Source of the DNA: CAKXIK01 sp050947015
Lineage (GTDB): Bacteria; Bacillota; Clostridia; Oscillospirales; Acutalibacteraceae
Reading direction: 5' to 3'
DNA length: 64,000 nucleotides
Assembly (NCBI GenBank): GCA_050947015.1
Contig: JBMNVT010000012.1
Span: 1-64,000 of the forward strand
Both the position numbers and the translations under genes were made by a program. Positions 35,283-44,284 of the stretch are shown here, one piece after another (positions within the stretch are counted from its first letter, which is position 1; every line of letters starts with the position of its first letter). Below the pieces are notes generated by a model. That model saw only the letters and a program-made list of their open reading frames with translations. It was not told where the DNA came from and ran no database searches.

Positions 35283-36386
35283 ATGTTGCCGGAAATGAGC
35301 TATATCGAAAACGAATTGCTGCCAATGTTAAGAGAACGTGCTCCTGCGTTTGAGGAAAATGCAAAAAAACAACTGCGGCAGTGGAATGGCGAAAAAGGGA
35401 TCTGCAGCCTTCTGCTGCATGTGACGGATCTTCCGGAGGCGGAAAGACTGCCGGTGTATGACGACTATGAAATTCATTATGATCCGGAAAAAATGTTTGT
35501 CAATGAATTCAGATCTGCGCTTTCCACGGCACTGGCAGACGGCGACGGAGTTCCGTCGGTACGTGCCAATGTCGGTTGTGCCGCATTGTGTACCTTGTAC
35601 GGAGGGCTGAAACAGAGCTTTTTTCACGATAAAATGCCCTGGCTTTTAAAACACCTGTCTCCGGAGGAGATTCGGGAGATCACGTTGGATAGCCTTGAGG
35701 AATCCGAAGAATTCAAAACCGGTCTGGAACAGATGAAATTCATGAAAAATATGCTGGAAGGAACGGGCATTCAAGTTTATCCAATGGATCTGCAGGGGCC
35801 GATCGATATGGCGCATCTGTTTATGGGAGATGAGTTTTTTTACAGCCTTTACGATGATCCGGAGCTGGTTTACAAGGCGCTGGAAATGTCCCTGACGGCA
35901 GAGATCTACGGAATTGAAAAATGCCTGGAAATCATTGCGCCGACGGAATACGTCTGTCATTATAACGGTCTTGTGCTCCCGGCAGATAAGCCGTTAAAGG
36001 TCAGCGAAGATACAAGCACGCTTCTTTCGGCAGAGCATCTGGAAACGTTTATGAGACCTTATACGGAGCGGCTGCTGGATCATTTCGGCGGCGGTTATAT
36101 CCATTACTGCGGGAATAATCAGCATCTTCTGGAAATGATGCCGACATTCCGGAAGAGTATCGGTCTCAACTTTGGCAATCCGGAACGTCATGATCCCGAG
36201 CTTGTGCTGAAAAGCCTTGCCAAGGCGGGAAAAAGCTATTACGGCAGTTTTCCGGGAATGAGCGCCGCTGAACAGGCAAGACTTTCACGTCAGGAGAGTG
36301 GCTGGTACAATAGTTTTGTTGTCGCCAACGCCAACGTAAAGGATCAAAAAAGAGTACTGGACGAATTCCACGAAGCAGTTCAATAA
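35283..36386 (+). CDS. Uroporphyrinogen decarboxylase superfamily protein (methyltransferase-like)
   Basis: A 367-residue protein of the URO-D fold. It has a His-x-Cys motif (YIHYCGNNQHLL, near residue 280), the zinc ligand pattern of MtaA/MtbA-type methyltransferases that use methylated corrinoid proteins, and lacks the arginine-rich porphyrin pocket of HemE. The N-terminal region is longer than in HemE. GAGAGAGG precedes the ATG. It stands alone with a divergent AraC gene and no corrinoid protein nearby, so its methyl donor and acceptor are unknown. A role in heme synthesis is unlikely given the context. Confidence 0.7.
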   Translation: MLPEMSYIENELLPMLRERAPAFEENAKKQLRQWNGEKGICSLLLHVTDLPEAERLPVYDDYEIHYDPEKMFVNEFRSALSTALADGDGVPSVRANVGCAALCTLYGGLKQSFFHDKMPWLLKHLSPEEIREITLDSLEESEEFKTGLEQMKFMKNMLEGTGIQVYPMDLQGPIDMAHLFMGDEFFYSLYDDPELVYKALEMSLTAEIYGIEKCLEIIAPTEYVCHYNGLVLPADKPLKVSEDTSTLLSAEHLETFMRPYTERLLDHFGGGYIHYCGNNQHLLEMMPTFRKSIGLNFGNPERHDPELVLKSLAKAGKSYYGSFPGMSAAEQARLSRQESGWYNSFVVANANVKDQKRVLDEFHEAVQ

Positions 36387-36413
36387 GATTTCCATATTCA
36401 AGATAAACAAAAG

Positions 36414-36450
36414 AGGTGGAAGACGCTTCTCCGCGAAGCGCCTTCCACCT
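36414..36450. terminator. Bidirectional terminator between URO-D-like gene and livF
   Basis: AGGTGGAAGACGCTT (36414-36428) pairs with AAGCGCCTTCCACCT (36436-36450), flanked by A/T runs on both sides. It serves two convergent operons. Confidence 0.85.
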
Positions 36451-36483
36451 TTTAAATTTTGGATTGCAAGCCGTGCGTGATCA

Positions 36484-37185
36484 TCAGCCGCCAAGATAGG
36501 CTCTGCGCACCTCATCGTTTTCTAACAATTCTTTGGCAGGAGCCGAAAGGACGATACGGCCGGTTTCCAGAACGTAACCCCGGTCTGCGATGGAAAGCGC
36601 CATCTGAGCATTCTGTTCCACCAACAGGATCGTCGTACCCTGTTCGTGCAGGCGCTGTATAATTTCAAAAATCTGTTCCACCAGCAGCGGAGCAAGACCC
36701 ATGGAGGGTTCGTCGAGCATCAGCAGCTTGGGATGGCTCATCAGCGCGCGACCCATGGCCAGCATCTGCTGTTCGCCGCCGGAAAGCGTTCCGGCCGTCT
36801 GGCGGCGCCGTTCCTTCAGCCGCGGAAACAGGTCGTAAACATGAGCCAAGTCCGGCGCAACTTCGCTTTTTTTGCGGGTGTAACCGCCCATTTCCAGGTT
36901 TTCTTCCACCGTAAGCTGGGTAAAAACGCGGCGACCTTCTGGAACCTGCGCCAGCCCTTTTAACACAATTTTATGTGGTGCGATGGATTGAATGGAATCG
37001 TTCAAAAAAGAGATGGTGCCGGTCTTGGGGCGCAAAAGCCCCGAAACCGTTTTCAGAATGGTGGATTTTCCGGCGCCGTTTGCCCCGATCAACGAGACGA
37101 TCTCACCCTGATTCACTTCAAAGGAGATGTCCTTAATCGCGTGAATATTGCCATAATAAACGTTCAATTGATCAATCTTAAGCAT
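36484..37185 (-). CDS. livF: Branched-chain amino acid ABC transporter ATPase LivF
   Basis: A 233-residue ATPase with Walker A (GANGAGKST), signature (LSGGEQQMLA) and Walker B (LLMLDEPSMG), and the LivF-typical LVEQNAQMALSIADRGYVLE. The ATG at 37185 overlaps the livG end by 8 bp; the longer frame to 37248 would run deep into livG. It is the last gene of the livKHMGF operon. Confidence 0.92.
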   Translation of the reverse strand: MLKIDQLNVYYGNIHAIKDISFEVNQGEIVSLIGANGAGKSTILKTVSGLLRPKTGTISFLNDSIQSIAPHKIVLKGLAQVPEGRRVFTQLTVEENLEMGGYTRKKSEVAPDLAHVYDLFPRLKERRRQTAGTLSGGEQQMLAMGRALMSHPKLLMLDEPSMGLAPLLVEQIFEIIQRLHEQGTTILLVEQNAQMALSIADRGYVLETGRIVLSAPAKELLENDEVRRAYLGG

Positions 37186-38017
37186 GCGGCTCACCGTCCT
37201 TTTTGCCAAGATATGCTTCGATGACGGCCGGGTTATGCGAAATCTCATCCGGTGTTCCGCGCGCGATAATCCGCCCGTAGTTCAGCACCGCAATTCCCTC
37301 GCAGATGCCCATAACAAGGTTCATGTCGTGCTCAATCAGCATAATAGCGATTTCAAAGGTGTCGCGGATTTTGCGGATATTTTCCATCAGCTCAGCGGTT
37401 TCGCTCGGGTTCATGCCTGCGGCGGGTTCATCAAGCAGCAACAAGCTCGGGTTGGTGGCCAGCGCACGAACAATTTCCAGGCGGCGCTGTGCACCGTAGG
37501 GAAGGCTGCCGGCCTGTGCATAGCGCAGATCCTGCATGTCAAAAATGGAAAGCAGTTCGCCAGCGCGATTTTTGGCAATTCGCTCGGCGCGCCAGTAGTC
37601 CGGCAGCCGCAGCAGTGCAGAAGGAAAGCGGTAGTCCATTTCGTGGTGCAGGCCAATCAAAACATTTTCTTCCACCGTCAGGTTCTTAAACAGGCGAATA
37701 TTTTGAAACGTGCGAGCAATTCCGGCGCGGTTAATTTGCTGCGTATTCATTCCGGCAGTGTCTTTTCCGTCCAGAAGGATCGTGCCGCGCGTTGGTTGAT
37801 AAACCTTGGTCAGCAAATTGAAAACCGTTGTTTTTCCGGCGCCGTTCGGTCCGATCAGACCGTCAATTTCAGTGCGGCCGATCGTCAGGTTAAAGTCGTC
37901 CACAGCGGTCAGTCCGCCAAAATCGATGCCCAAACGGCGTACTTCAAGAATCGGTGTTTTGTCGGAATCGCGCTCCGGCAGCATTCCGGGGCTGGGGATC
38001 GGAACCATTTTACTCAT
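37178..38017 (-). CDS. livG: Branched-chain amino acid ABC transporter ATPase LivG
   Basis: A 279-residue ATPase with Walker A (GPNGAGKTTVFNLLT), the long LivG insert around residues 80-140 and Walker B (LLLLDEPAAGMNPSE), followed by LIEHDMNLVMGICEG. The signature is modified (LPYGAQRRLEI), as is normal for LivG. GGAGG is placed eight bases before the ATG at 38017, and the start overlaps the livM stop by 8 bp. It forms a heterodimer with LivF. Confidence 0.93.
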   Translation of the reverse strand: MSKMVPIPSPGMLPERDSDKTPILEVRRLGIDFGGLTAVDDFNLTIGRTEIDGLIGPNGAGKTTVFNLLTKVYQPTRGTILLDGKDTAGMNTQQINRAGIARTFQNIRLFKNLTVEENVLIGLHHEMDYRFPSALLRLPDYWRAERIAKNRAGELLSIFDMQDLRYAQAGSLPYGAQRRLEIVRALATNPSLLLLDEPAAGMNPSETAELMENIRKIRDTFEIAIMLIEHDMNLVMGICEGIAVLNYGRIIARGTPDEISHNPAVIEAYLGKKDGEPHA

Positions 38018-39050
38018 TTGCGGCACCTCCTTCCGGATTTTCCGGCTTGCGGGGCGTTTTCCTTTTTGCCGGCTTCCAGTTAATCAGTTTTTCCAGCAGG
38101 TGGCTCAGAGAAAAGTCATACATACCCATTAGCCCAGACGGCTTGAAAATCATGACGATAATCAACAGCAGGGAGTAAATAATCATGCGGTATTTGCTGA
38201 AACTTTGCAGCATTAGCGGCAAAGCCGTGAGCACTGTTGCGGCAATGATGGAGCCGGACATGGAACCCATGCCGCCGAGCACCACCATGACAAGAATGTT
38301 GATGGACTGCATGAAATCGAACGTTCCGGGAACAAGAAGCCCCTGATTCCCGGCATAAAGCGCGCCGGCAATTCCGGCAAAAAACGCGGAAAACGCAAAC
38401 GCCATTACCTTATAATAGGTTGTGTTGATCCCGCAGGCTTCGGCGGCAATTTCGTTTTCACGGATAGAAAGAATCGCGCGGCCGTGTCGGGAATGCATCA
38501 ATGTGTGAATGGCAAAGCAGGTGATAATGACACAGAGAAAAACGACAAGAAAGCTGGTGCTTTTTGCAAATTTCGGAATATCCGAAAGGCCGGGCGTACC
38601 GCCGGTGATGTTCGGAAGATTGATGATGACCACGCGGATAATCTCGCCGAAGCCGAGGGTGATAATCGCCAGGTAGTCCCCCTTGAGCCGGAGCGCGGGA
38701 ATGCCGATAATAACACCGAAAACAGCAGCGACGATGCCGGCCAGAACCAGACCCAGAACAACCGCAAGTGGCCGGGGCAGAGTGCTGCTTTTCCAGAAAA
38801 TTGCGCCGGCATATGCGCCGACAGCCATAAATCCGGCATGCCCCAACGGCAACTGCCCCAGATAACCGGTCACAACGTTCAGGGAAACTGCCAGAATAAT
38901 GTAAATGCCAATTTGCAGAATAATTGAGCTTTGCGCGCGGCTAACCGCGCCGGATGTGATTACCGTGTTGCCAACCAGGAGAAATGCGGCCAACAGAAGC
39001 GTGTTGATCGCGTAACGAGCCGGCACGGGGATTTTTTTAACCTTATCCAT
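38010..39050 (-). CDS. livM: Branched-chain amino acid ABC transporter permease LivM
   Basis: A 346-residue permease with about nine hydrophobic segments. Typical LivM segments are GYLGQLPLGHAGFMAVGAY, IGIPALRLKGDYLAIITLGF and VLGGMGSMSGSIIAA. The C-terminal tail is basic and charged. The gene lies 37 bp after livH and overlaps livG, so translation of the ATPases is coupled to it. Confidence 0.93.
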   Translation of the reverse strand: MDKVKKIPVPARYAINTLLLAAFLLVGNTVITSGAVSRAQSSIILQIGIYIILAVSLNVVTGYLGQLPLGHAGFMAVGAYAGAIFWKSSTLPRPLAVVLGLVLAGIVAAVFGVIIGIPALRLKGDYLAIITLGFGEIIRVVIINLPNITGGTPGLSDIPKFAKSTSFLVVFLCVIITCFAIHTLMHSRHGRAILSIRENEIAAEACGINTTYYKVMAFAFSAFFAGIAGALYAGNQGLLVPGTFDFMQSINILVMVVLGGMGSMSGSIIAATVLTALPLMLQSFSKYRMIIYSLLLIIVMIFKPSGLMGMYDFSLSHLLEKLINWKPAKRKTPRKPENPEGGAANE

Positions 39051-39087
39051 CGGTTTGAATCACGCCTTTCCAAAAAGATTGCAGCCG

Positions 39088-39966
39088 TTACACTTTTTCA
39101 GACATGCTCCTGCCCATAAAGCCGGTTGGGCGGAAGAGCAGCACGACAATCAAAATGGCAAACACAATGCCGTCAGCCCATTCGGAAAGGCCAAGAGAGG
39201 TGACAAGCACTTCGGCCAGGCCAATGGCAAAGCCGCCGATCATGGCGCCGGGAATGGAACCGATGCCGCCGAGTACCGCGGCAACAAACGCCTTCAGCCC
39301 CAGCATGGAGCCAATGGTCGGCGTCAGTACAGGGTAACGGCAGCAGTAAAGGATGGAGCCGATTCCCGCAAGAACAGAGCCGACCGCAAAGGTAAACGAA
39401 ACAGTGCGGTTCACGTTGATGCCCATCAGCTGGGCAGCGCCCATATCCTCTGAAACCGCGCGCATCGCCTTGCCCATTCTGGTTTTCTGCACCAGCAGCG
39501 TGAGCAGAATCATCGAGATAATGGAAACGGCGATTGTGACAATGGCGGTTACGCTGATCTGCGTGCCGCCCAACGAAATATTTTGCACTGTAATGATGCT
39601 GCTGCTTGGAAAGCTTTGTGCGTTGGCGGAAAAAATGAGCTGTGCAAGATTTTGCAGCAGCATGGAAACGCCGATTGCCGTAATCAGCAGGGAAATGCGC
39701 GGCGCAGAGCGCAGCGGCTTATACGCAATTTTTTCAATGACCATCGCCAGCACGGCGCAGCCGACAATCGCGGCAACCACGGCAACTGCAGGGTTGATGC
39801 CGGCGGTAATAATCAGCATGGCAATGTAGCCGCCGACCATGATGATGTCGCCGTGAGCAAAATTCAAAAGCATGATAATGCCGTAAACCATGCTGTAGCC
39901 AAGGGCAACCAGCGCATAAATGGAGCCGAGCTGCAAGCCGTTGATCAGCTGGGAAATGAACAGCAT
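39088..39966 (-). CDS. livH: Branched-chain amino acid ABC transporter permease LivH
   Basis: A 292-residue permease with about eight membrane segments. The N-terminal QLINGLQLGSIYALVALGYS and MLLNFAHGDIIMVGGY are typical of LivH, and VLGGIGSIPGAMIGG is the coupling loop. The ATG at 39966 follows AAGGAAGGA; the frame open to 40062 crosses a hairpin and is not credible as a start. It is the second gene of the operon. Confidence 0.92.
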   Translation of the reverse strand: MLFISQLINGLQLGSIYALVALGYSMVYGIIMLLNFAHGDIIMVGGYIAMLIITAGINPAVAVVAAIVGCAVLAMVIEKIAYKPLRSAPRISLLITAIGVSMLLQNLAQLIFSANAQSFPSSSIITVQNISLGGTQISVTAIVTIAVSIISMILLTLLVQKTRMGKAMRAVSEDMGAAQLMGINVNRTVSFTFAVGSVLAGIGSILYCCRYPVLTPTIGSMLGLKAFVAAVLGGIGSIPGAMIGGFAIGLAEVLVTSLGLSEWADGIVFAILIVVLLFRPTGFMGRSMSEKV

Positions 39967-40017
39967 AAAAGCATCCGTCCTTCCTTCTCCGAATTCAAAC
40001 TGTTTTATGAAAATGGA

Positions 40018-40052
40018 TACGGGGCTGCTGCAAATTATGCAACAGCCCCGTA
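40018..40052 (-). terminator. Hairpin between livK and livH, likely partial terminator
   Basis: TACGGGGCTGCTGC (40018-40031) pairs with GCAACAGCCCCGTA (40039-40052), one mismatch, followed on the minus strand by only a short T-rich stretch. A weak terminator here would keep binding-protein levels above those of the permeases. Confidence 0.55.
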
Positions 40053-40098
40053 CCGATCCCAAGCGGGAGACCTGACTTTTTCAGTCCGGGAATTAGAA

Positions 40099-41304
40099 TT
40101 AATAGTTGCCCCAGAACTTTGCTTCACCGTCAGCAATATTAATAATAACAGCGGTTTTCTGCGGATTGTTGTAATCGTCGAAGGTAATGTGACCAGTGAC
40201 GCAGTCCATATCGGTGGCCTTCATCGCATCGATTACGGCCTGCTTGTATTCATCGGAACCGGCGGTCAGATTGGCTTCCTCTGCCTTGGCAAGAGCGGCG
40301 CAGAGGATTGCGGCGGCGTCATAAGCCTGAGCGGCAAACATGTTCGGCTCATCGTTGTATTTTGCCTTGTAATTCTTCAGGAAGGTCTGAACTGCTTCGG
40401 AAGTATCCTGAGTGGAATAACCGGAGCAGAAATAGGATCCCTGAAGTACGGAGGGGTCCTGAATAACGTCCATAATCGAAGCCCAGCCGTCGCCGCCGAG
40501 CAGAGTGGCGGTGACACCGGCGCTTTTAGCCTGCGGCGCAACGTTGGCAAGTACTTTGTAATAATCCGGAACGAACAGAACGTCCGGTTTTTTGGAAGCA
40601 ATGTTGGTCAGCTGAGCCTGAAAATCGACCGCATCCTTACCGTAGCTTTCCTCGGCGACAACTTCAAGGCCAAGCTCCTTTGCCTTTGCGACAAATGCCT
40701 TGTACAAGCCGACGGAATAGTCCGAACCGCTGTTGTAAAGCACGGCGGCTGTTTTGGCGCTCAGTTTTTCAGAAGCAAAACTAGCCATTTTTTCACCCTG
40801 GAACGGATCAATAAAGCAGGAACGGAACATGTTCTTGTAAACGGAAACCACATTGCCGTTGTCATCGAGCTTGCAGGTAATTTTTTCTGCAGTGGCGGAA
40901 GCGGTGATCATCGGCATGTTGTCCTGCTGGCTTTCCACAACGACCGCGGCGGTCGGAGCGGTGGTCACGTCGCCGATAATGGCGGTGACACCCTGATCCA
41001 CCAAAGAACTGTAACCGGTAAGAGCCTTTGCCTCGTTGCCTTCTTCGTCGTAAGTGACCAGTTCGATCTGTTTGCCGTTGACGCCGCCCTTTGCGTTGAT
41101 TTCGCTAATGTAAAGCTGTACGCCGTTGGAAACGGCAATGCCGTATTCGGCGACCTCGCCGGTAGCCGGGGCAAGCAGGCCGACCTTAATGCTTCCGGAG
41201 CTGCCTGCGGTTCCGCTGCCGCTGCTGCCGTTGCAGCCGGCAAACAGGGAAACCGTCATCACAGCTGCCAATGCCAGAGATAAGACACGCATTTTCTTTT
41301 TCAT
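40099..41304 (-). CDS. livK: Branched-chain amino acid ABC transporter binding lipoprotein LivK
   Basis: A 401-residue lipoprotein. The signal peptide ends at LFAGC; the mature part is a type I periplasmic-binding fold with the Leu/Ile/Val-binding pattern (KVGLLAPATGEVAEYG, then LVTYDEEGNEAKAL). It captures amino acids at the cell surface for LivHM. The leader peptide and lipobox are intact. It heads the operon behind a near-consensus promoter. Confidence 0.93.
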   Translation of the reverse strand: MKKKMRVLSLALAAVMTVSLFAGCNGSSGSGTAGSSGSIKVGLLAPATGEVAEYGIAVSNGVQLYISEINAKGGVNGKQIELVTYDEEGNEAKALTGYSSLVDQGVTAIIGDVTTAPTAAVVVESQQDNMPMITASATAEKITCKLDDNGNVVSVYKNMFRSCFIDPFQGEKMASFASEKLSAKTAAVLYNSGSDYSVGLYKAFVAKAKELGLEVVAEESYGKDAVDFQAQLTNIASKKPDVLFVPDYYKVLANVAPQAKSAGVTATLLGGDGWASIMDVIQDPSVLQGSYFCSGYSTQDTSEAVQTFLKNYKAKYNDEPNMFAAQAYDAAAILCAALAKAEEANLTAGSDEYKQAVIDAMKATDMDCVTGHITFDDYNNPQKTAVIINIADGEAKFWGNY

Positions 41305-41446
41305 AACTTTTCCTTCCTCTCAAATCAGTTTATTTCTTTCCGGTATCCTTCGCTCCAAACACCGAAAAATAGGATTTTCATCCAACAGCCAACTTCCCGA
41401 TTCAAAAATTTCAGGCGTCACTTTTATAAACGAGAAATTATTGGTT

Positions 41447-41475
41447 ATTATACATTTTTGCGAAAGAAAAGTCAA
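41447..41475 (-). promoter_or_regulatory. Promoter of the liv operon
   Basis: On the minus strand TTGACT (41470-41475) and TATAAT (41447-41452) are 17 bp apart. The leader to livK is about 135 bases with no riboswitch I recognise. The gap 41305-41634 holds only this promoter and an AT-rich stretch after the LysR gene. Confidence 0.75.
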
Positions 41476-41634
41476 CCGCATTTTTTGCCGAAAAAGCAAC
41501 CTTTTTTATTGCGTGAAACATTGAAAACGATGGATTCCAATGCGCTTTTTAACGAATTGGAAAAATATTTCAAAAAACAGGTGCTTTTTTACCGCGGACA
41601 GATTTTTTCGTTAAAATGAATTTTGTCCGCATAA

Positions 41635-42537
41635 TCAAAAAAGGGGTAGACTGTTTTTGTTAATGGGAAAAGCCTCGCGGCAAAGCTCCAGAAAATGCGA
41701 ACAGACCACAGAGGGTGTTTTGCCGCGCATCGTGACGATTGCGCGGCTGATGGCGAAGGCGGGCTCGTCAATCATGCGGTACTCCAGAGGGTCGTCGCTG
41801 ACAGCCAGCGTGGAGAGCGGCACGATTGCAACGCCAATGCCAGCCTGCGCAAGCTTGAGCGTTACGGCAATCTGAATATTGACACACTTGATGTCCGGTA
41901 CCAGCCCAATTCTGTCGCAGGCGCCGGTCACCAGTTCTTCATAGCGCTGGATCATCATCAGCGGCTTTTCGGCAAGTTCGCAGAGCGGAATCCTTTTGTT
42001 TTCTCCGAACGAAAAACAATCCGGGCGGTAGGCGGCGACCAGCTGTTCGCCGCTGATAAACCGGGGCTCCATTGCGGCGGAAAAGCGGCACGGCGTTCGC
42101 ACCACCGCAACGTCAATGGCGCCGGCTTCCAGCAATTGAAGCAGTTTGGCGGAATTCATCTCATAAAGCTGATAGCGGATTTGCGGCCACAGGCGGCAGA
42201 ACCGTGTGAGGATGCCGTCAAACAGGGTGATCGCTGTGGAAGGCGTCATTCCCAACCGCAGCGTTCCGCGTTCGCCAAGCTCGCAATCGCGTGCTTCCTT
42301 GACTGCAAGGCTTTCCAACGCCAGAATATCCTTGGCACGCTGGTAAAAAAGGCGCCCGGCATCGGTTAGCCTCTGACTGCGGGAGGTGCGCTCCAGCAGC
42401 TGCACGCCAAGCTCACGCTCCAACGCCCGGAGCTGATTGCTTAGCACGGGCTGTGCAATGAAAAGCTTGCGGGACGCCGCGGTCATGTTGCCGCTTTCCA
42501 CAATTTCAATAAAGCTGCGTAAAAGCCTGCTGTCCAT
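41635..42537 (-). CDS. LysR family transcriptional regulator
   Basis: A 300-residue regulator. The N-terminal winged HTH is classic (FIEIVESGNMTAASRKLFIA, then QPVLSNQLRALERELGVQLL), followed by a periplasmic-binding-type effector domain. The ATG at 42537 follows GGAGG; the open frame to 42600 has no site. It lies directly upstream of the liv operon in the same orientation and could control it, but no LysR box was located. Confidence 0.9.
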   Translation of the reverse strand: MDSRLLRSFIEIVESGNMTAASRKLFIAQPVLSNQLRALERELGVQLLERTSRSQRLTDAGRLFYQRAKDILALESLAVKEARDCELGERGTLRLGMTPSTAITLFDGILTRFCRLWPQIRYQLYEMNSAKLLQLLEAGAIDVAVVRTPCRFSAAMEPRFISGEQLVAAYRPDCFSFGENKRIPLCELAEKPLMMIQRYEELVTGACDRIGLVPDIKCVNIQIAVTLKLAQAGIGVAIVPLSTLAVSDDPLEYRMIDEPAFAISRAIVTMRGKTPSVVCSHFLELCREAFPINKNSLPLF

Positions 42538-42701
42538 AAAAAAGCCTCCTGTTCCGGCCGAACGCTGCCGAATGCCGGTTTTGGGTTTAGCACGACACAT
42601 GTTCAGTATAGCACGTTTTGATTCGGCAAAAAAGACCGGAACGGCTGTTCATCAGCGTTTTCCCGCAAAATTCTGCAGCAAGACTCGTTAGCTTTGCCGT
42701 G

Positions 42702-42730
42702 TTGACAGACGCGTGCCTTTGCGATACGAT
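42702..42730 (+). promoter_or_regulatory. Promoter of the second AraC gene
   Basis: TTGACA (42702-42707) and TACGAT (42725-42730) with a 17-bp spacer, about 35 bp before the start codon. Confidence 0.6.
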
Positions 42731-42770
42731 AACAGACAGGAAACTTATTTTTGTTTGAGGAGGTGGCGCG

Positions 42771-43646
42771 ATGGCCGATACATTCAAAAATTCCTATAAG
42801 GTTGCCGAAAAAGAAATGGTATCGCTTTCCGTATACAATGTCGGTTTTCAGCAGTGCGATCCACTTTATCAATGGGGGCCCGGCGTGCGCGACCATTATC
42901 TGATTCATTATATCGTGTCCGGTCGGGGGGTGTATACCGTCGGAGGGCAGCAGCTGCGGCTTGCTGCGGGCGACGTTTTTCTGGTGTACCCCGGCACTAC
43001 CGTGACCTATGCTTCCGACAAAGCAGAGCCCTGGGAGTATTACTGGGTTGGCTTTAACGGGAGCGATGCCGCGCATCTGCTCAGCGCAACCGATTTTTTG
43101 CCGGAGAATCCGGTGGTGCATGCGGGAGAGTGGGGCGATTTGCTGAGGCAGCAGCTTTTTGCAATTTATGAGGCACGGGGAAACAGTCTTTCCCAAATGG
43201 CGCAGATGACCGGGCGCCTTTATCTGGCGCTTTCGCTGTTTCTTTCCCATACCGTTCGGGAAGAAGTGCATGCCGATGCCCTTTCGATTTATGTACGGCA
43301 GGCGACGGAATATATCGGCTACCGCTATTCGTACCCCATTACCGTTGATGACATTGCGGCGTATGTCGGCATCAGCCGCAGTCACCTTTACCGCGCATTT
43401 CGGGCGGTTCTGGGGCAATCGCCGAAAACCTATCTTTCCAAATACAGAATCCGGCAGGCGTGTGCGCTGCTCGGTCGGCCGGAGCTTACCGTGGCATCTA
43501 TCGCACAGTCCGTGGGATACGAAAGCGGACTTTATTTTTCCAAGGTGTTTCACAAGCTCAAGGGGATGACGCCGACGGAATTCATGCGTCAGGTGCGGTT
43601 GAACGAAGCCACTCGCGAGCCGCCTCAAACCATTCCACCAACTTGA
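42771..43646 (+). CDS. AraC family transcriptional regulator with cupin sensor
   Basis: A 291-residue regulator. The sensor has a cupin pattern (DHYLIHYIVSGRGVYTVGGQ, then GDVFLVYPGTTVTY), followed by two HTH motifs (ITVDDIAAYVGISRSHLYRA and VASIAQSVGYESGLYFSKVF), ending KGMTPTEFMRQVR. This arrangement is common for sugar-responsive activators. GGAGG precedes the ATG. Its 3' end overlaps spoIIR tail to tail by 65 bp. No target operon is adjacent. Confidence 0.9.
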   Translation: MADTFKNSYKVAEKEMVSLSVYNVGFQQCDPLYQWGPGVRDHYLIHYIVSGRGVYTVGGQQLRLAAGDVFLVYPGTTVTYASDKAEPWEYYWVGFNGSDAAHLLSATDFLPENPVVHAGEWGDLLRQQLFAIYEARGNSLSQMAQMTGRLYLALSLFLSHTVREEVHADALSIYVRQATEYIGYRYSYPITVDDIAAYVGISRSHLYRAFRAVLGQSPKTYLSKYRIRQACALLGRPELTVASIAQSVGYESGLYFSKVFHKLKGMTPTEFMRQVRLNEATREPPQTIPPT

Positions 43647-44217
43647 AGCGGACTTCATACCGGTCGGCATTTTCCACAATTTCCAGCTCGTCGGGTGGGA
43701 GAACGGCTTCCAGCTGCGCGGAGGCGTCCGTTTCCTCAGTCGCCGCGGCAAGACACATCGGCGGGAAGACAACACACCACCAGTTTTTCCCTTTTCCGCT
43801 GCCGATCGTTATCCGGAGCGCGTCGTAGTTTCCGGCGGGCAGCGTAATGGTTTTATATTCGCGTGTATTAAAGTACATGTTGGTGATGGAAAGCGAAACC
43901 GGGTAATGATAACCCTGCCTGAGCACTTCATCCTCGGCAGCCGTCTGCAGCGCGGGAATCGCCGCAGAAAGCTGCCGGAGAGCCGCCTCTTTGTCTGCAG
44001 TCTCGCCAACGAGGCCCTGCGCCTCCTGCAAAATGCGGTCGCGCACTTTCAGTTTCAGCGCCTGATCCTCATCGGAATCCGAATTGGCCAGCACATGCAG
44101 CCGCACCACCCGGGTAGAAATATCCTCGCACTGCCGCGTAAAGCCCGCCATCATGAAAAGGCCGCAAAGAATCAGGGCAGCGGCAATTGCTTTTGCCAGT
44201 TTATTTTGCTGTTTCAT
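43582..44217 (-). CDS. spoIIR: Stage II sporulation protein R
   Basis: A 211-residue secreted signalling protein made in the forespore; it triggers SpoIIGA to process pro-sigma-E in the mother cell. It has an N-terminal signal or anchor (AIAAALILCGLFMMAGF) and the SpoIIR motif RLHVLANSDSDEDQALKLKV, then WWCVVFPPMCL. The ATG at 44217 follows GAGGACGG; the open frame to 44280 is unsupported. Presence of this gene indicates an endospore-forming lineage. The convergent AraC gene shares its last 65 bp. Confidence 0.92.
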   Translation of the reverse strand: MKQQNKLAKAIAAALILCGLFMMAGFTRQCEDISTRVVRLHVLANSDSDEDQALKLKVRDRILQEAQGLVGETADKEAALRQLSAAIPALQTAAEDEVLRQGYHYPVSLSITNMYFNTREYKTITLPAGNYDALRITIGSGKGKNWWCVVFPPMCLAAATEETDASAQLEAVLPPDELEIVENADRYEVRFKLVEWFEAAREWLRSTAPDA

Positions 44218-44284
44218 AAAAAATCCGTCCTCTCCGAATCTGTTATTCGAAGTATGGACGGATTTTCCATTTTTATACAATTAA

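Noticed and set aside
35283..36386. URO-D-like protein as HemE
   Set aside because: No heme genes nearby, an HxC zinc motif typical of methyltransferase relatives, and an AraC partner.
39583..41283. Plus-strand frame of 566 codons opposite livH/livK
   Set aside because: Runs across the livK-livH hairpin and both real genes; a product of codon bias in GC-rich DNA.
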